Shown piece by piece: positions 9,308 through 17,641 of a stretch of DNA of 64,000 nucleotides. Under the pieces are notes generated by a model, which worked only from the letters and a program-made list of their open reading frames with translations, did not search any database and was not told the DNA's origin. Every line of letters begins with the position of its first letter. Within the stretch, counting starts at the first letter, position 1. This DNA is from Candidatus Daviesbacteria bacterium (lineage in GTDB: Bacteria; Patescibacteria; Microgenomatia; Daviesbacterales; UBA10151): contig JACOXI010000005.1 in the NCBI GenBank assembly GCA_016176335.1, positions 62,001 to 126,000 on the forward strand. The letters run 5' to 3'. Position numbers and translations under genes: made by a program.

Positions 9308-9336
9308 TTGCAAAGATTTTTGCAACAGGTTATAGT
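9308..9336 (+). promoter_or_regulatory. pyrF promoter with overlapping palindrome
   Basis: TTGCAA (9308-9313), a 17-base spacer and TATAGT (9331-9336). Expected initiation at about 9343 leaves only about 7 untranslated bases before the ATG at 9350. The palindrome TTGCAAA-GATT-TTTGCAA (9308-9325) covers the -35 box and could be an operator, possibly for pyrimidine control. Confidence 0.7.
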
Positions 9337-9349
9337 TTTTTTAAATTGA

Positions 9350-10117
9350 ATGACAAATACATCTTTTTCCGACAAACTGGCTACAAAATGGAATGAGGGT
9401 AAATTTGTCTGTGTTGGTCTGGATTCTTCCAATTATTCACTTATCCAAAAAGTTGTTGATCAAACTCACGATATAGTCTGTACTTATAAAACAAACAGCG
9501 CTTTTTTTGAGGCAGATTCTGCTGCAGGGTGGGAATCTCTAAAAAGGATTATTCAACATATTAAAACAAATTATCCTGATATTCCAATTATTTTAGATGC
9601 CAAAAGAGGTGATATTGGCAATACTAATGAGGCTTATGCAAAAGCTATCTTTGATGAGTTAGGAGTAGATGCTGTTACAGTTTCCCCATATTTAGGTAAA
9701 GAATCTTTAGCTCCATTTTTAGAAAGAGCAGATAAAGGTATTTTTGTTTTAGTTAAAACTTCAAATGAGGGGGCAGGAGAATTCCAAGATCTAACAACTG
9801 AAGGCAAACCACTTTATCAGGTTGTAGCAGAACATGTAAAAGAATGGAATACCAATAATCATTTAGCAGTGGTGGTTGGAGCAACTTATCCAGAAGAATT
9901 ATCCAAAGTCAGGAGAATTGTCGGAGATATGCCTATTTTGGTTCCGGGGATTGGGGCACAGGGTGGAGATTTGGAACAAACTATAAAAAATGGTTTGGAT
10001 AGTAATAAACAGGGTTTGATAATCTCCTCTTCCAGAAGCATTATTTTTGCCCCCAATCCCAAAGAAGCTGCTCTAACTTTACATTCCCGAATTCAGGAGA
10101 TTTTGAAAAATGTCTAA
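9350..10117 (+). CDS. pyrF: Orotidine 5'-phosphate decarboxylase
   Basis: 255 residues; converts OMP to UMP, the last step of de novo UMP synthesis. The catalytic signature DAKRGDIGNT (residues 83-92, with Lys85 and Asp88) and the phosphate-binding end (GIGAQGGDLEQ, IISSSRSIIFA) are visible. Length and motif variant match the second PyrF subfamily (about 255-300 residues) rather than the shorter Bacillus/E. coli type. First gene of pyrF-pyrE-pyrC; its end overlaps pyrE by 8 bases. Confidence 0.95.
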   Translation: MTNTSFSDKLATKWNEGKFVCVGLDSSNYSLIQKVVDQTHDIVCTYKTNSAFFEADSAAGWESLKRIIQHIKTNYPDIPIILDAKRGDIGNTNEAYAKAIFDELGVDAVTVSPYLGKESLAPFLERADKGIFVLVKTSNEGAGEFQDLTTEGKPLYQVVAEHVKEWNTNNHLAVVVGATYPEELSKVRRIVGDMPILVPGIGAQGGDLEQTIKNGLDSNKQGLIISSSRSIIFAPNPKEAALTLHSRIQEILKNV

Positions 10118-10835
10118 CCTCACCAAATCTCAAGAGGAACTGGCAGATTTACTTTTAAATACTCGCACCCACGCCAAGGTTAGAAGACGAAAACACACCA
10201 ACGGAAAAGTAGAATTTTATTATGTAATCCGTGATACCAGTCCTGTTGATTTTAGAGTTGATCCTTCTGAATTTGCCTTTGTCCATCATGAAAAACATCC
10301 TGATGCGCCACTTTCTCCAATTATTGTTAATCTAAGAAACCTCCCTGAAAGTCTAAATAAAAAGATTGCAAAGTGCATGGCTGAAGTCCCTTTAAAACAG
10401 GTTCCAGATTTTTGTACGGGGATACCAAATGCTGCTATCCCTTATGCTCAAGAATTTTCCCATATCACAAATATTCCCTATGTGACAATTTTTGAAAAGG
10501 ATGATAACCCCGCAAGTCCCAGGATTGTACCTGCCAAAGATGCGCCAAATGGAGATGGGAAAACTTTATTAATAGTTGATGATGTTATCACAAAAGGTGA
10601 GTCAAAATTTAGGGCTTTTAAAGTTGCTGAAGAGTTGAGTTATAAAGTAATTGGTTTAGTTGTTTTAGTGGATAGAGGAGAAGGAGGCAAAGAAATAATT
10701 GAACAGGCAGGTTATCAGTTTTATGCTCCTTTATCCTTAAAAGGGCTGCTGGATTATTACCTTGAAAAGAACAGTATAAATAAAGATCAATATGATGAAG
10801 TAATAGAATATATAAAGCAGTCACAAGATGTCTAA
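10110..10835 (+). CDS. pyrE: Orotate phosphoribosyltransferase
   Basis: 241 residues with the PRPP-binding motif TLLIVDDVITKGES (residues 152-165) of type I phosphoribosyltransferases and a glycine-poor core (DFCTGIPNAAIPYA). The first 95 residues are not typical of a minimal PyrE and may be a lineage-specific N-terminal domain. Position between pyrF and pyrC, with 8-base overlaps on both sides, makes orotate-to-OMP conversion the best assignment. Another PRTase specificity cannot be excluded from sequence alone. Confidence 0.85.
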   Translation: MSNLTKSQEELADLLLNTRTHAKVRRRKHTNGKVEFYYVIRDTSPVDFRVDPSEFAFVHHEKHPDAPLSPIIVNLRNLPESLNKKIAKCMAEVPLKQVPDFCTGIPNAAIPYAQEFSHITNIPYVTIFEKDDNPASPRIVPAKDAPNGDGKTLLIVDDVITKGESKFRAFKVAEELSYKVIGLVVLVDRGEGGKEIIEQAGYQFYAPLSLKGLLDYYLEKNSINKDQYDEVIEYIKQSQDV

Positions 10836-11892
10836 TCTTAAACTTCCAGGACTAATTGATATACACGTACATCTTAGAACTCCGGGACAGGAACATAAAG
10901 AGGATTTCACAACTGGCACCTCTGCTGCAATAGCCGGAGGCTTTACCACTGTTTTGGATATGCCCAATAACGAAGTTCCTATCACCACTTTGGGGAAACT
11001 TCGGGCCAAAATAGAGCTGGCTAGACAAAATGCAGTTTGCGATGTAGGTTTTTATTTTGGATCTTTGGGAGATAACTTCCAAGAATTTGACAAAATCAAG
11101 CAGTTGGTTTTTGGAATTAAGCTTTATTTAAATGTCACCACCGGCAATTTCTTAATTGATGAAGTAAAACTGGCAGCCATCTACTCTGCCTGGCCAGGCC
11201 ATCAGCCCATACTGTTGCATTGCGAGGGGGAAACTTTACCAATGGCTTTAAAGATCATCAGGCAAACTAATAAAAAAACTCACATCTGTCATGTGTCCGG
11301 CAAAGATGAACTATCACAGATCATCCGGGCCAAACAAGCTGGTTTACCGATAACTTGCGGAGTTACCCCTCACCATTTATTTTTAACCGAAGAGGATGCT
11401 AAAAAATTAGGGCCATATGGCAGAATGAAACCATTTTTAAAAACTAAAACTGATCAGAACTTTTTATGGGAAAATCTGAAATGGATTGACGCAGTAGAAT
11501 CAGATCACGCGCCTCATACTACAGTGGAAAAAGAATTTGCTAAAAACCCTCCTTTTGGAGTACCGGGACTGGAAACTACCCTGCCGCTACTGTTAACAGC
11601 AGTTTTTGAAGGTAAACTAACGCTTGATGATGTCATCCGCCTATGCCACACAAACCCTACCAAAATCTTTAATATACCAACAGATGAACAAACTTATGTA
11701 GAAATTGATCCCGATGAACAATATACGATAAACAATAAACATTTATTTACCAAATGCGGCTGGAGCCCGTTTAAAGGGAAAAGCGTAAAGGGTAAAGTAA
11801 AAAAGGTCTTTTTAAGGGGAGAGAAAGTTTTTGACAATGGTCAAATTTTAACTCAACCAGGATCTGGAAAAGTTATTTACCCATCTTTCTAA
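10828..11892 (+). CDS. pyrC: Dihydroorotase
   Basis: 354 residues, amidohydrolase fold; interconverts carbamoyl-aspartate and dihydroorotate. Metal ligands are visible: DIHVHLR (residues 11-17), ILLHCEGE, THICHVSG and ESDHAPHT. The FGVPGLETTLPLLL region is typical of class I dihydroorotases, although the protein is shorter than the usual 420 residues. It overlaps pyrE by 8 bases and runs convergently into pyrD with a 20-base overlap. Confidence 0.93.
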   Translation: MSNLKLPGLIDIHVHLRTPGQEHKEDFTTGTSAAIAGGFTTVLDMPNNEVPITTLGKLRAKIELARQNAVCDVGFYFGSLGDNFQEFDKIKQLVFGIKLYLNVTTGNFLIDEVKLAAIYSAWPGHQPILLHCEGETLPMALKIIRQTNKKTHICHVSGKDELSQIIRAKQAGLPITCGVTPHHLFLTEEDAKKLGPYGRMKPFLKTKTDQNFLWENLKWIDAVESDHAPHTTVEKEFAKNPPFGVPGLETTLPLLLTAVFEGKLTLDDVIRLCHTNPTKIFNIPTDEQTYVEIDPDEQYTINNKHLFTKCGWSPFKGKSVKGKVKKVFLRGEKVFDNGQILTQPGSGKVIYPSF

Positions 11893-12946
11893 TCTCTTGG
11901 GCCAGCAAAGGCTCCCACATAGCACCTGTGGCGCTCATTACACAATCTGCCCCAGCATCCTTATATTCAAAATAATCTTCTGCTTTGGTAACTCCTCCCA
12001 CACCAATTACGTTTATCGTAAATCGTAAATCGTTTATCGTTTTTCGCAGTCTCTTCACCATATCCAAGCCTGCCCATTTTATTGATGCTCCGCAAACCCC
12101 AGAGCGGGCTCTGTTTTTGCCGAGCAGCGCCTGATTTCCATCTTTATCAACAATCTCCGCTTGAATGGTATTGATGGAAGCAATAGCCTGGGCATATTGT
12201 TCACCAATTTCCACTAACTTCTTCAGATCTTCATCGCTTTGGTAATACCCCACTTTCAAAATTAAAGGAGTGACCCCAATTTCTTCTCTTATAGCCTGAC
12301 AAACCCTCTCTGTCGTCTCCAGGTTGTAACAAACCAACCCTTCATTTCCGATATTAGGACAGGACAAATTCACTTCCAAGATTTTTGCGTTTGTTTGCAT
12401 CGATTGTTTTGCGGCTAAAGCATAATCCCTAACAAACTCATCCGTTGTTTGATTCTCCCTGACAGTTCCCATAAAACTTAAAACCAGAACTTGTCCTCTT
12501 CCCGCATAAGAAATTGCCTTCTTAACATCCTCCTGCCAAACTGCCGGTTCCTTGGAAGGCACTCCAAAAGAATTAGTTATGGAAATCGGCTGCGAGTAAT
12601 TATTGTCTGCCAAAAGAGGATTTTGGGCCTTCTCCAAAGTCAAATCTCCCTCAACTTTTACAGCTAAAACATTGGGGAAAGGATGGCAGGGAAAAACATC
12701 TGACCTGACTGTTTTATAGACACAAATATCAAAGCCTTTTTCAAAAGCAGCTTTACAGAATTTAGAATTGATTAAAGGCCCAGCTGGAATACCAAATGGC
12801 AGATGCACTTTTTGTCCTAAGAAATTGAACCTTGGTTCACCCTGAGCGAAGTCGAAGGGCTTCCCATTTGCAAATGCCCCAAACGGCCCCTGATCATAAT
12901 TATCTTCATAGGATTTATTTGGATCGTAGAAAGGATCTTTAAGCAT
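11873..12946 (-). CDS. pyrD: Dihydroorotate dehydrogenase
   Basis: FMN enzyme oxidising dihydroorotate to orotate. I prefer ATG 12946 (MLKDPFYDP, 357 residues); the upstream ATG at 12988 would overlap the doc gene. Core motifs: FGIPAGPLIN, ITNSFGVPS, EVNLSCPNIG and VIGVGGVTKAEDYFEYKDAGAD. Two repeat-derived stretches are in frame: 12840-12859 (encoding FDFAQGE) and 12010-12044 (five CGTTTAT/CGTAAAT units, encoding TINDLRFTIN). It completes a pyrC-D-E-F set; no pyrB or carAB is in the window. Confidence 0.92.
   Translation of the reverse strand: MLKDPFYDPNKSYEDNYDQGPFGAFANGKPFDFAQGEPRFNFLGQKVHLPFGIPAGPLINSKFCKAAFEKGFDICVYKTVRSDVFPCHPFPNVLAVKVEGDLTLEKAQNPLLADNNYSQPISITNSFGVPSKEPAVWQEDVKKAISYAGRGQVLVLSFMGTVRENQTTDEFVRDYALAAKQSMQTNAKILEVNLSCPNIGNEGLVCYNLETTERVCQAIREEIGVTPLILKVGYYQSDEDLKKLVEIGEQYAQAIASINTIQAEIVDKDGNQALLGKNRARSGVCGASIKWAGLDMVKRLRKTINDLRFTINVIGVGGVTKAEDYFEYKDAGADCVMSATGAMWEPLLAQEIRKMGK
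12010..12044. repeat. Heptamer repeat CGTTTAT/CGTAAAT x5 inside pyrD
   Basis: Five exact 7-base units (CGTTTAT, CGTAAAT, CGTAAAT, CGTTTAT, CGTTTTT) in coding sequence before the VIGVGGV phosphate-binding motif. The same family recurs at 15684-15711, 33733-33753, 44121-44182 and 44757-44819. Confidence 0.9.
12840..12859. repeat. CCCTGAGCGAAGTCGAAGGG palindromic repeat inside pyrD
   Basis: A 20-base imperfect palindrome read in frame as FDFAQGE near the PyrD N-terminus. Relatives occur at 44069-44090, 45952-46001, 57366-57383 (in argS, encoding FDSAQD) and 62562-62606. Confidence 0.85.
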
Positions 12947-12968
12947 TAGGGGTATTTTAACACAAAAG

Positions 12969-13388
12969 TTAGACTTTCTTCTTTGCATGCTCTTTCAACC
13001 ACTTGGCAATTTTTTCAACAGATAATTTTTCATTTTCGAGCTTGTGAGAAAATAGTCCACGTCTATTTTCTACTTTTAAAGCAAACTTGACTACTTCTTT
13101 TTGCCTTGCATTGAAGAGATATCCATTTAATTCTAAAAATGTCATGGCCGAAAACATCGAGGTACGTTTATTCCCATCCACAAATGGATGATTCCTCAAT
13201 AGTACATGGATTAAAGCTCCTGTTTTTAAAAAAATATCAGGATATAAATCTTCTCCTCCAAATGAAGCTTGAGGCCTGGCCACAGCTGATTCTAGAAGAC
13301 CCAAATCACGGAGTCCGTGAGAGCCACCACTCTCATCAACTGCCATATTATGCAAAAGTAATACATCTTTGACAGATAAGTACTTCAT
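12969..13388 (-). CDS. doc: Doc/Fic-family toxin
   Basis: 139 residues with the Fic-type motif HPFVDGNKRTS (Doc variant HxFxxGNKR, residues about 67-77). Doc toxins phosphorylate EF-Tu and arrest translation. It lies 13 bases after an AbrB/MazE-like antitoxin gene on the same strand, so the two form a toxin-antitoxin module, and pyrD follows directly downstream. The motif is intact, so activity is plausible. Confidence 0.88.
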   Translation of the reverse strand: MKYLSVKDVLLLHNMAVDESGGSHGLRDLGLLESAVARPQASFGGEDLYPDIFLKTGALIHVLLRNHPFVDGNKRTSMFSAMTFLELNGYLFNARQKEVVKFALKVENRRGLFSHKLENEKLSVEKIAKWLKEHAKKKV

Positions 13389-13401
13389 CAGTCATCCCGA
13401 A

Positions 13402-13650
13402 TTATTTTTTTGCAAGCTCTTTGAAAGCAGGCAAATATCTTTTGAGGAGTTTTTTTGCTACCATATAAACTTCAGTGTCCACAATTTCATCTGTTGAGTC
13501 TTCGGTTACAAAGCTAATAACTACTCTCTTCTTTTTAGGCTCCTCGTAAAGATTGACAAATTTTTCCTTTGCCACACCATACGCTTCAATAATACTTTTA
13601 GGAATAGTCACCGCATATGAGTTGCCTACCTGAATAATTTTTTGTAACAT
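13402..13650 (-). CDS. AbrB/MazE-type antitoxin
   Basis: 82 residues. The swapped-hairpin DNA-binding N-terminus is evident (MLQKIIQVGNSYAVTIPKSI), followed by a charged tail likely to wrap the toxin. A strong Shine-Dalgarno (AAGGAGGTGA, 13652-13661 complement) precedes the ATG, which is rare in this window and suggests high antitoxin translation. Partner of the downstream Doc gene; probably autorepresses through the direct repeats at 13671-13692. Confidence 0.85.
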   Translation of the reverse strand: MLQKIIQVGNSYAVTIPKSIIEAYGVAKEKFVNLYEEPKKKRVVISFVTEDSTDEIVDTEVYMVAKKLLKRYLPAFKELAKK

Positions 13651-13670
13651 AGTTCACCTCCTTTTTCGCG

Positions 13671-13692
13671 TTATAACATAATTATAACATAA
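13671..13692 (-). promoter_or_regulatory. Tandem 11-bp operator candidate for abrB-doc
   Basis: Two exact copies of TTATAACATAA back to back (complement TTATGTTATAA), including a TATAAT on the transcribed strand, 20-40 bases upstream of the antitoxin start. Position and symmetry fit autoregulation by the AbrB-like protein. Confidence 0.55.
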
Positions 13693-13700
13693 TAGTCGGT

Positions 13701-14765
13701 CTAACGGAGTCCCCCGGTTACCCTGACCTTGGAAAGCAAATCTAAATTTTCCAGCACTTCACCGCAGCCCCTGACAACTGAAGTTAGGGGATCATCCGCA
13801 ATATAAACCGGCAATTTTGTTTCCTCCGCAATTTTTTTATCCAATCCACGAATGAGCGCTCCTCCCCCTGCCAAGTAGACTCCGCGTTCCACAATATCAG
13901 TGAGCAGCTCCGGAGGAGTTTCTTCTAAAACTTCTTGGATGGCGGAAACTATTTGAGAAATTGTCGGAGTTAAGGCTTCTCTTATTTCTGAAGCTGTAAT
14001 CTTTAAAGATTTAGGCAGACCTGATGCTAAATCCCGGCCGCGGACAACAGTTGCCAAATCATCTTTACCCAAAGGGTATGCTGAACCAATCTCAATCTTG
14101 GCCTCCTCTGCACTCTTCTCACCAATCAGCATGCCATATCTTATCCTCATGTAATTTACAATTGCCTCATCCAACTCATCTCCTGCCACCCGCAAAGATT
14201 TATTTATCACCATCCCTCCAAGTGAGATTACAGCGATCTCTGCAGTGCCCCCCCCAATATCCACCATCATCACTCCTTCCGGTTCTTCAACCGGCAGTTT
14301 TGCTCCAATTGCTGCTGCCATAGGCTCTTCTATCAAATATGCTTCTCTTGCTCCGGCCGAAAGACATGCATCTTGTACTGCCCTTCTTTCCACTTCTGTC
14401 ACGCCTGAAGGAATTCCTACAACAATTCTTGGTTTGGGAATTTTAGGCAAAGAAAAAAAGCCGCCTTTTCCAGGGGTTTGGTGAACCTTATGGATAAAAT
14501 AACGGAGCATTGCCTCGGTGGTATCAAAGTCAGAGATTACTCCATCCCGTAACGGGCGTACTGTCTCAATAGCCGCAGGAGTTCTCCCCAGCATTCTTTT
14601 AGCCTCCACCCCAATTGCCAAAACCTGCCTGGTCTTTTTGTGCAGCGCCACCACAGTGGGCTCGCGGATTAAAATCCCTTTGCCTTTAACTAAAACTAAA
14701 GTATTAACTGTGCCTAAATCAATGCCGATATCATGGGAAAAAAATTGCCAAAACTTATCTAACAT
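13701..14765 (-). CDS. mreB: Rod shape-determining protein MreB (copy 1)
   Basis: 354 residues, bacterial actin. ATP-binding motifs: GIDLGTVNTLVLVKGKGI, VGIPSGVTEVERRAV, MMVDIGGGTAEIAVISLGG and YLAGGGALIRGLD. MreB filaments orient elongasome synthases. A second mreB lies at 48916-49932; neither is next to mreC. The two copies differ clearly in sequence, so they are paralogues rather than a recent duplication. Standalone gene divergent from the VIT1-like transporter. Confidence 0.94.
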   Translation of the reverse strand: MLDKFWQFFSHDIGIDLGTVNTLVLVKGKGILIREPTVVALHKKTRQVLAIGVEAKRMLGRTPAAIETVRPLRDGVISDFDTTEAMLRYFIHKVHQTPGKGGFFSLPKIPKPRIVVGIPSGVTEVERRAVQDACLSAGAREAYLIEEPMAAAIGAKLPVEEPEGVMMVDIGGGTAEIAVISLGGMVINKSLRVAGDELDEAIVNYMRIRYGMLIGEKSAEEAKIEIGSAYPLGKDDLATVVRGRDLASGLPKSLKITASEIREALTPTISQIVSAIQEVLEETPPELLTDIVERGVYLAGGGALIRGLDKKIAEETKLPVYIADDPLTSVVRGCGEVLENLDLLSKVRVTGGLR

Positions 14766-14824
14766 GAGGGGAGTTTAACACATGACGTTGAATTCTCACA
14801 ACAATTTCTGTTAGCATAACTTTA

Positions 14825-15529
14825 ATGATTAATTACCTTGAGCCACATCTGGCTAACACCACAGCAAAATTAAATTGGCTTAGGGCTTCTGTTTTAGGAG
14901 CCAACGATGGCATTGTTTCTATTGCTGGTTTAGTATTAGGTATTGCTGGTGCAACAGATTCACCGGGCATTATTTTTACAGCAGGGATGACAGGAATTAT
15001 TGCTGGGGCAATTTCTATGGCAGCCGGTGAATATGTCTCTGTTTCAAGCTCAAGGGATACGGAAAGAGCTCTAATTAAAAAAGAACGTAAGGAACTTAGG
15101 GAACACCCGGAGCAAGAACTGGAGGAACTGATATTAATCTATGAGAGAAAAGGACTCAGCAAAAAAACAGCCACAACTGTGGCAAATGAATTAACTAAAC
15201 ATGATCCGATTGCTGCCCATTTAGATGCAGAGTTAAATCTTGATCCTGAAAATCTGACAAATCCCTGGCATGCAGCATTTGCTTCAGCTTCATCTTTTCT
15301 AATAGGCGGTATTATACCTCTGATGACTATTTCTACGCCCCCTCTTCCACTTCGAATCCCTGCTACTGTTATATCTGTAGTACTGGCTTTAGCAATAACA
15401 GGATCAATCAGTGCTAGCATAGGCGGTGCAAGTATCCCAAGAGCTACAGCAAGAGTTGTTTTGGGAGGAATATTCGCTATGGCCATTACCTATAGCATAG
15501 GAAGGTTCTTTGGAATATCAGGCATATGA
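14825..15529 (+). CDS. VIT1/CCC1-family Fe/Mn transporter
   Basis: 234 residues with five predicted membrane helices and family motifs: NWLRASVLGANDGIVSIAGLVLGIAGA in helix 1, AGAISMAAGEYVSVSSSRDTE in helix 2, then a helical cytoplasmic metal-binding region and three C-terminal helices. These proteins move Fe2+ or Mn2+ across membranes. The stop overlaps the next start as ATGA (15526-15529). Confidence 0.9.
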   Translation: MINYLEPHLANTTAKLNWLRASVLGANDGIVSIAGLVLGIAGATDSPGIIFTAGMTGIIAGAISMAAGEYVSVSSSRDTERALIKKERKELREHPEQELEELILIYERKGLSKKTATTVANELTKHDPIAAHLDAELNLDPENLTNPWHAAFASASSFLIGGIIPLMTISTPPLPLRIPATVISVVLALAITGSISASIGGASIPRATARVVLGGIFAMAITYSIGRFFGISGI

Positions 15530-17607
15530 TAGATCAAATTATCACTTACTCCTTTTACTTACTCTTTTTCCTAACCCCCCTTTTTTGGACTTCTCAAAAC
15601 TTTGAGCTTTTTGAATACAACAAAATGATTTTGACTTATGGAATCACAGTAATCATTGTCGGAGCCTGGATCCTTAAAGCCATAAACGACAAACGATTAA
15701 CGATCAAACGTACACCTTTAGATATACCGCTTCTTTTATTCCTAACAGCCAACATTTTATCAACTATTTTCTCCATAGACCCCCACACCTCCATTTGGGG
15801 CTATTATTCCCGCTCAAATGGCGGGCTTTTATCCATAATATCCTACCTATTATTATATTGGGCTTTTGTTTCCAATATAACTTCCGATCAAATTAAACCA
15901 TTACTAAAAATTGGGCTTGTATCAGGTTTAATAATTTCCATCTGGGGTATTTCGGAACATTTTGGAGTCTCTCCCTCCTGTGTAATTTTACGGGGACAAT
16001 TTAGTGCCAATTGTTGGGTGCAAGATGTCCAAGCCAGGGTGTTTGCCACCTTGGGTCAGCCAAACTGGCTGGCAGCATATCTTGCCATGCTCATTTTCCC
16101 GGCCCTTTATTTCTTTTTGACTGCCACCACAAGATTAACCCGTACTACTTACTACTTACTACTTACTACTTACTACCTGGCCTTCACTTTTACCTATTCC
16201 AGAGGACCAACTTTGGGGCTAATTGGGGGATTTGTAGTATTTCTGTCGTTCTGGCTTGTCCAGAATCGATTCTGGAGTCGTCGCTCCGCTCCTCCCCAGA
16301 ATGACACTGCTAAATTATTTGGTATTATCATTACTTCCTTCCTGGCTATTAACCTTCTCTTTGGCTCTGCCCTAACCAGCTTTAGATTAGTTTCCAAATT
16401 TGCTCCGCCTCCAAGACCTACCCTAACACTGCCTACCACCTCTGCTACCCAACTTGAGACCGGAGGCACGGAATCCGGAAAAATCAGATTAATTGTTTGG
16501 CAGGGAGCTTTGGATATTTTTAAAAACTATCCGATATTCGGCTCAGGAGTTGAGACTTTTGCTTATTCCTACTATCAATATCGTCCCTCCTCACATAACT
16601 TGACCAGTGAATGGGACTTTTTATACAACAAAGCTCATAATGAGTACTTAAATTACCTAGCAACAACTGGTTTAACAGGCTTTATTATATACATGGGAAT
16701 AATTTTTACTTTTGTTTTTTGGAGTCTTTCAAGAATTTTAAATTTTAAATTTTCAATTTTCAATAAAAATTTTAAATTAGAAATTAAAAATTACAAAAAC
16801 GATAATTCAATAAATCTTTTATTAATAGCTCTGCTTGCATCCTATATCAGCTATCTTGTCTACAACTTTTTCTTATTCTCTGTTGTCATTATTGCCATCT
16901 TTTTCTACCTCTTTCCCGCTCTTGCTTTTGTGGCAACAGAATCAACTAAGGTTTTTAAATGGCCTAAAAAACTATACCCTATACCCTATACTCTATACTC
17001 TATACTTTACCGCCGTCCCATCTATACCAAAATGGTCAAAGGTATCGTGATTTTTTCTGTGCTCTTCTTTCTATATTCTATTTTCCAGCTCTGGTATGCC
17101 GACACGATTTTCAACCGTGGGCAACAAGCATCCGAGGCAGGCAATCCGGGCAGAGCTTATAATCTTTTAACAACCGCCTCGCAGTTAAATCAGGCCGAGC
17201 CTTTTTATAGATCAGAGCTGGCTTTTTCAGCAGCTCAAGCTGCAGCTGCTTTAAAAGATACTGACGCCTCTCTTTCTGCCAAGCTTTCGGATCAGGCCAT
17301 ATCTGATATGGACAGAGTTTTGCAGCAAAGTCCCCACAATGTTTCATATCTTCGAACCGCAATAAGAACCTATTTTGAGCTGGGTAGTACTGACAAAGTC
17401 TATATAGAGAAAGCGTTGGAAGCTTTGGATAAAGCAATTTATTTGGCTCCCACCGATCCAAAACTGTATTATAACAAGGCATTAATTTTACAATCCATGG
17501 ATAAACACGATGAGGCCATAAAAGCCTTTGGGAAAGCTTTGGAATTAAAGCCTAATTATATTCAGGTTGAGGAACAACTTAAGGAAACAACTGGATCTGC
17601 AAAATAG
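15526..17607 (+). CDS. O-antigen ligase/Wzy-like membrane protein with C-terminal TPR
   Basis: 693 residues. Ten or more hydrophobic segments, a large extracytoplasmic loop with GSGVETFAYSYYQYRP and the Wzy_C-type signature KAHNEYLNYLATTGLTGF, then a C-terminal TPR region (YYNKALILQSMDKHDEAIKAFGKALELKPNY). Such proteins join polymerised glycans to lipid or protein carriers. Five repeat insertions lie within the gene, mostly between membrane helices: 15684-15711, 16143-16177, 16244-16306, 16734-16796 and 16972-17006; all keep the frame. A glycoprotein O-oligosaccharyltransferase is an alternative. Confidence 0.85.
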   Translation: MIDQIITYSFYLLFFLTPLFWTSQNFELFEYNKMILTYGITVIIVGAWILKAINDKRLTIKRTPLDIPLLLFLTANILSTIFSIDPHTSIWGYYSRSNGGLLSIISYLLLYWAFVSNITSDQIKPLLKIGLVSGLIISIWGISEHFGVSPSCVILRGQFSANCWVQDVQARVFATLGQPNWLAAYLAMLIFPALYFFLTATTRLTRTTYYLLLTTYYLAFTFTYSRGPTLGLIGGFVVFLSFWLVQNRFWSRRSAPPQNDTAKLFGIIITSFLAINLLFGSALTSFRLVSKFAPPPRPTLTLPTTSATQLETGGTESGKIRLIVWQGALDIFKNYPIFGSGVETFAYSYYQYRPSSHNLTSEWDFLYNKAHNEYLNYLATTGLTGFIIYMGIIFTFVFWSLSRILNFKFSIFNKNFKLEIKNYKNDNSINLLLIALLASYISYLVYNFFLFSVVIIAIFFYLFPALAFVATESTKVFKWPKKLYPIPYTLYSILYRRPIYTKMVKGIVIFSVLFFLYSIFQLWYADTIFNRGQQASEAGNPGRAYNLLTTASQLNQAEPFYRSELAFSAAQAAAALKDTDASLSAKLSDQAISDMDRVLQQSPHNVSYLRTAIRTYFELGSTDKVYIEKALEALDKAIYLAPTDPKLYYNKALILQSMDKHDEAIKAFGKALELKPNYIQVEEQLKETTGSAK
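15684..15711. repeat. Heptamer repeat AAACGAT x4 inside the ligase gene
   Basis: AAACGAC, AAACGAT, TAACGAT, CAAACGT. Twenty-eight bases in a cytoplasmic loop after the second helix. Confidence 0.8.
16143..16177. repeat. Heptamer repeat TACTACT x5 inside the ligase gene
   Basis: Four identical TACTACT units plus TACTACC, encoding TTYYLLLTTYYL within a membrane-associated segment. A near-perfect tandem array suggests recent expansion. Confidence 0.92.
16244..16306. repeat. 63-bp inverted-repeat element inside the ligase gene
   Basis: Terminal repeats TGTCGTTCTGG (16244-16254) and CCAGAATGACA (16296-16306) are complementary apart from one G-T pair. The interior holds a second palindrome (CCAGAATCGATTCTGG) and GGAGTCGTCGCTCCGCTCC. 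Length is exactly 21 codons and the host frame stays open (WLVQNRFWSRRSAPPQND). Confidence 0.8.
16734..16796. repeat. Heptamer repeat AATTTTA-type x9 inside the ligase gene
   Basis: Nine 7-base units running AATTTTA, AATTTTA, AATTTTC, AATTTTC, AATAAAA, ATTTTAA, ATTAGAA, ATTAAAA, ATTACAA. Sixty-three bases (21 codons) encode an Asn/Lys/Phe-rich loop. Confidence 0.88.
16972..17006. repeat. Heptamer repeat CTATACC/CTATACT x5 inside the ligase gene
   Basis: CTATACC twice, then CTATACT three times, encoding LYPIPYTLYSILY. The same family appears in the signal peptide of the gene at 62656 and between genes at 62394-62430. Confidence 0.92.
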
Positions 17608-17641
17608 CTTTCAGCTATCAGCTTTCAGACTGACGACTACT

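Noticed and set aside
16143..16177. Tandem repeats as a CRISPR array
   Set aside because: Units are only 7 bases, contiguous, without unique spacers, and inside a coding frame; no cas genes are in the window.
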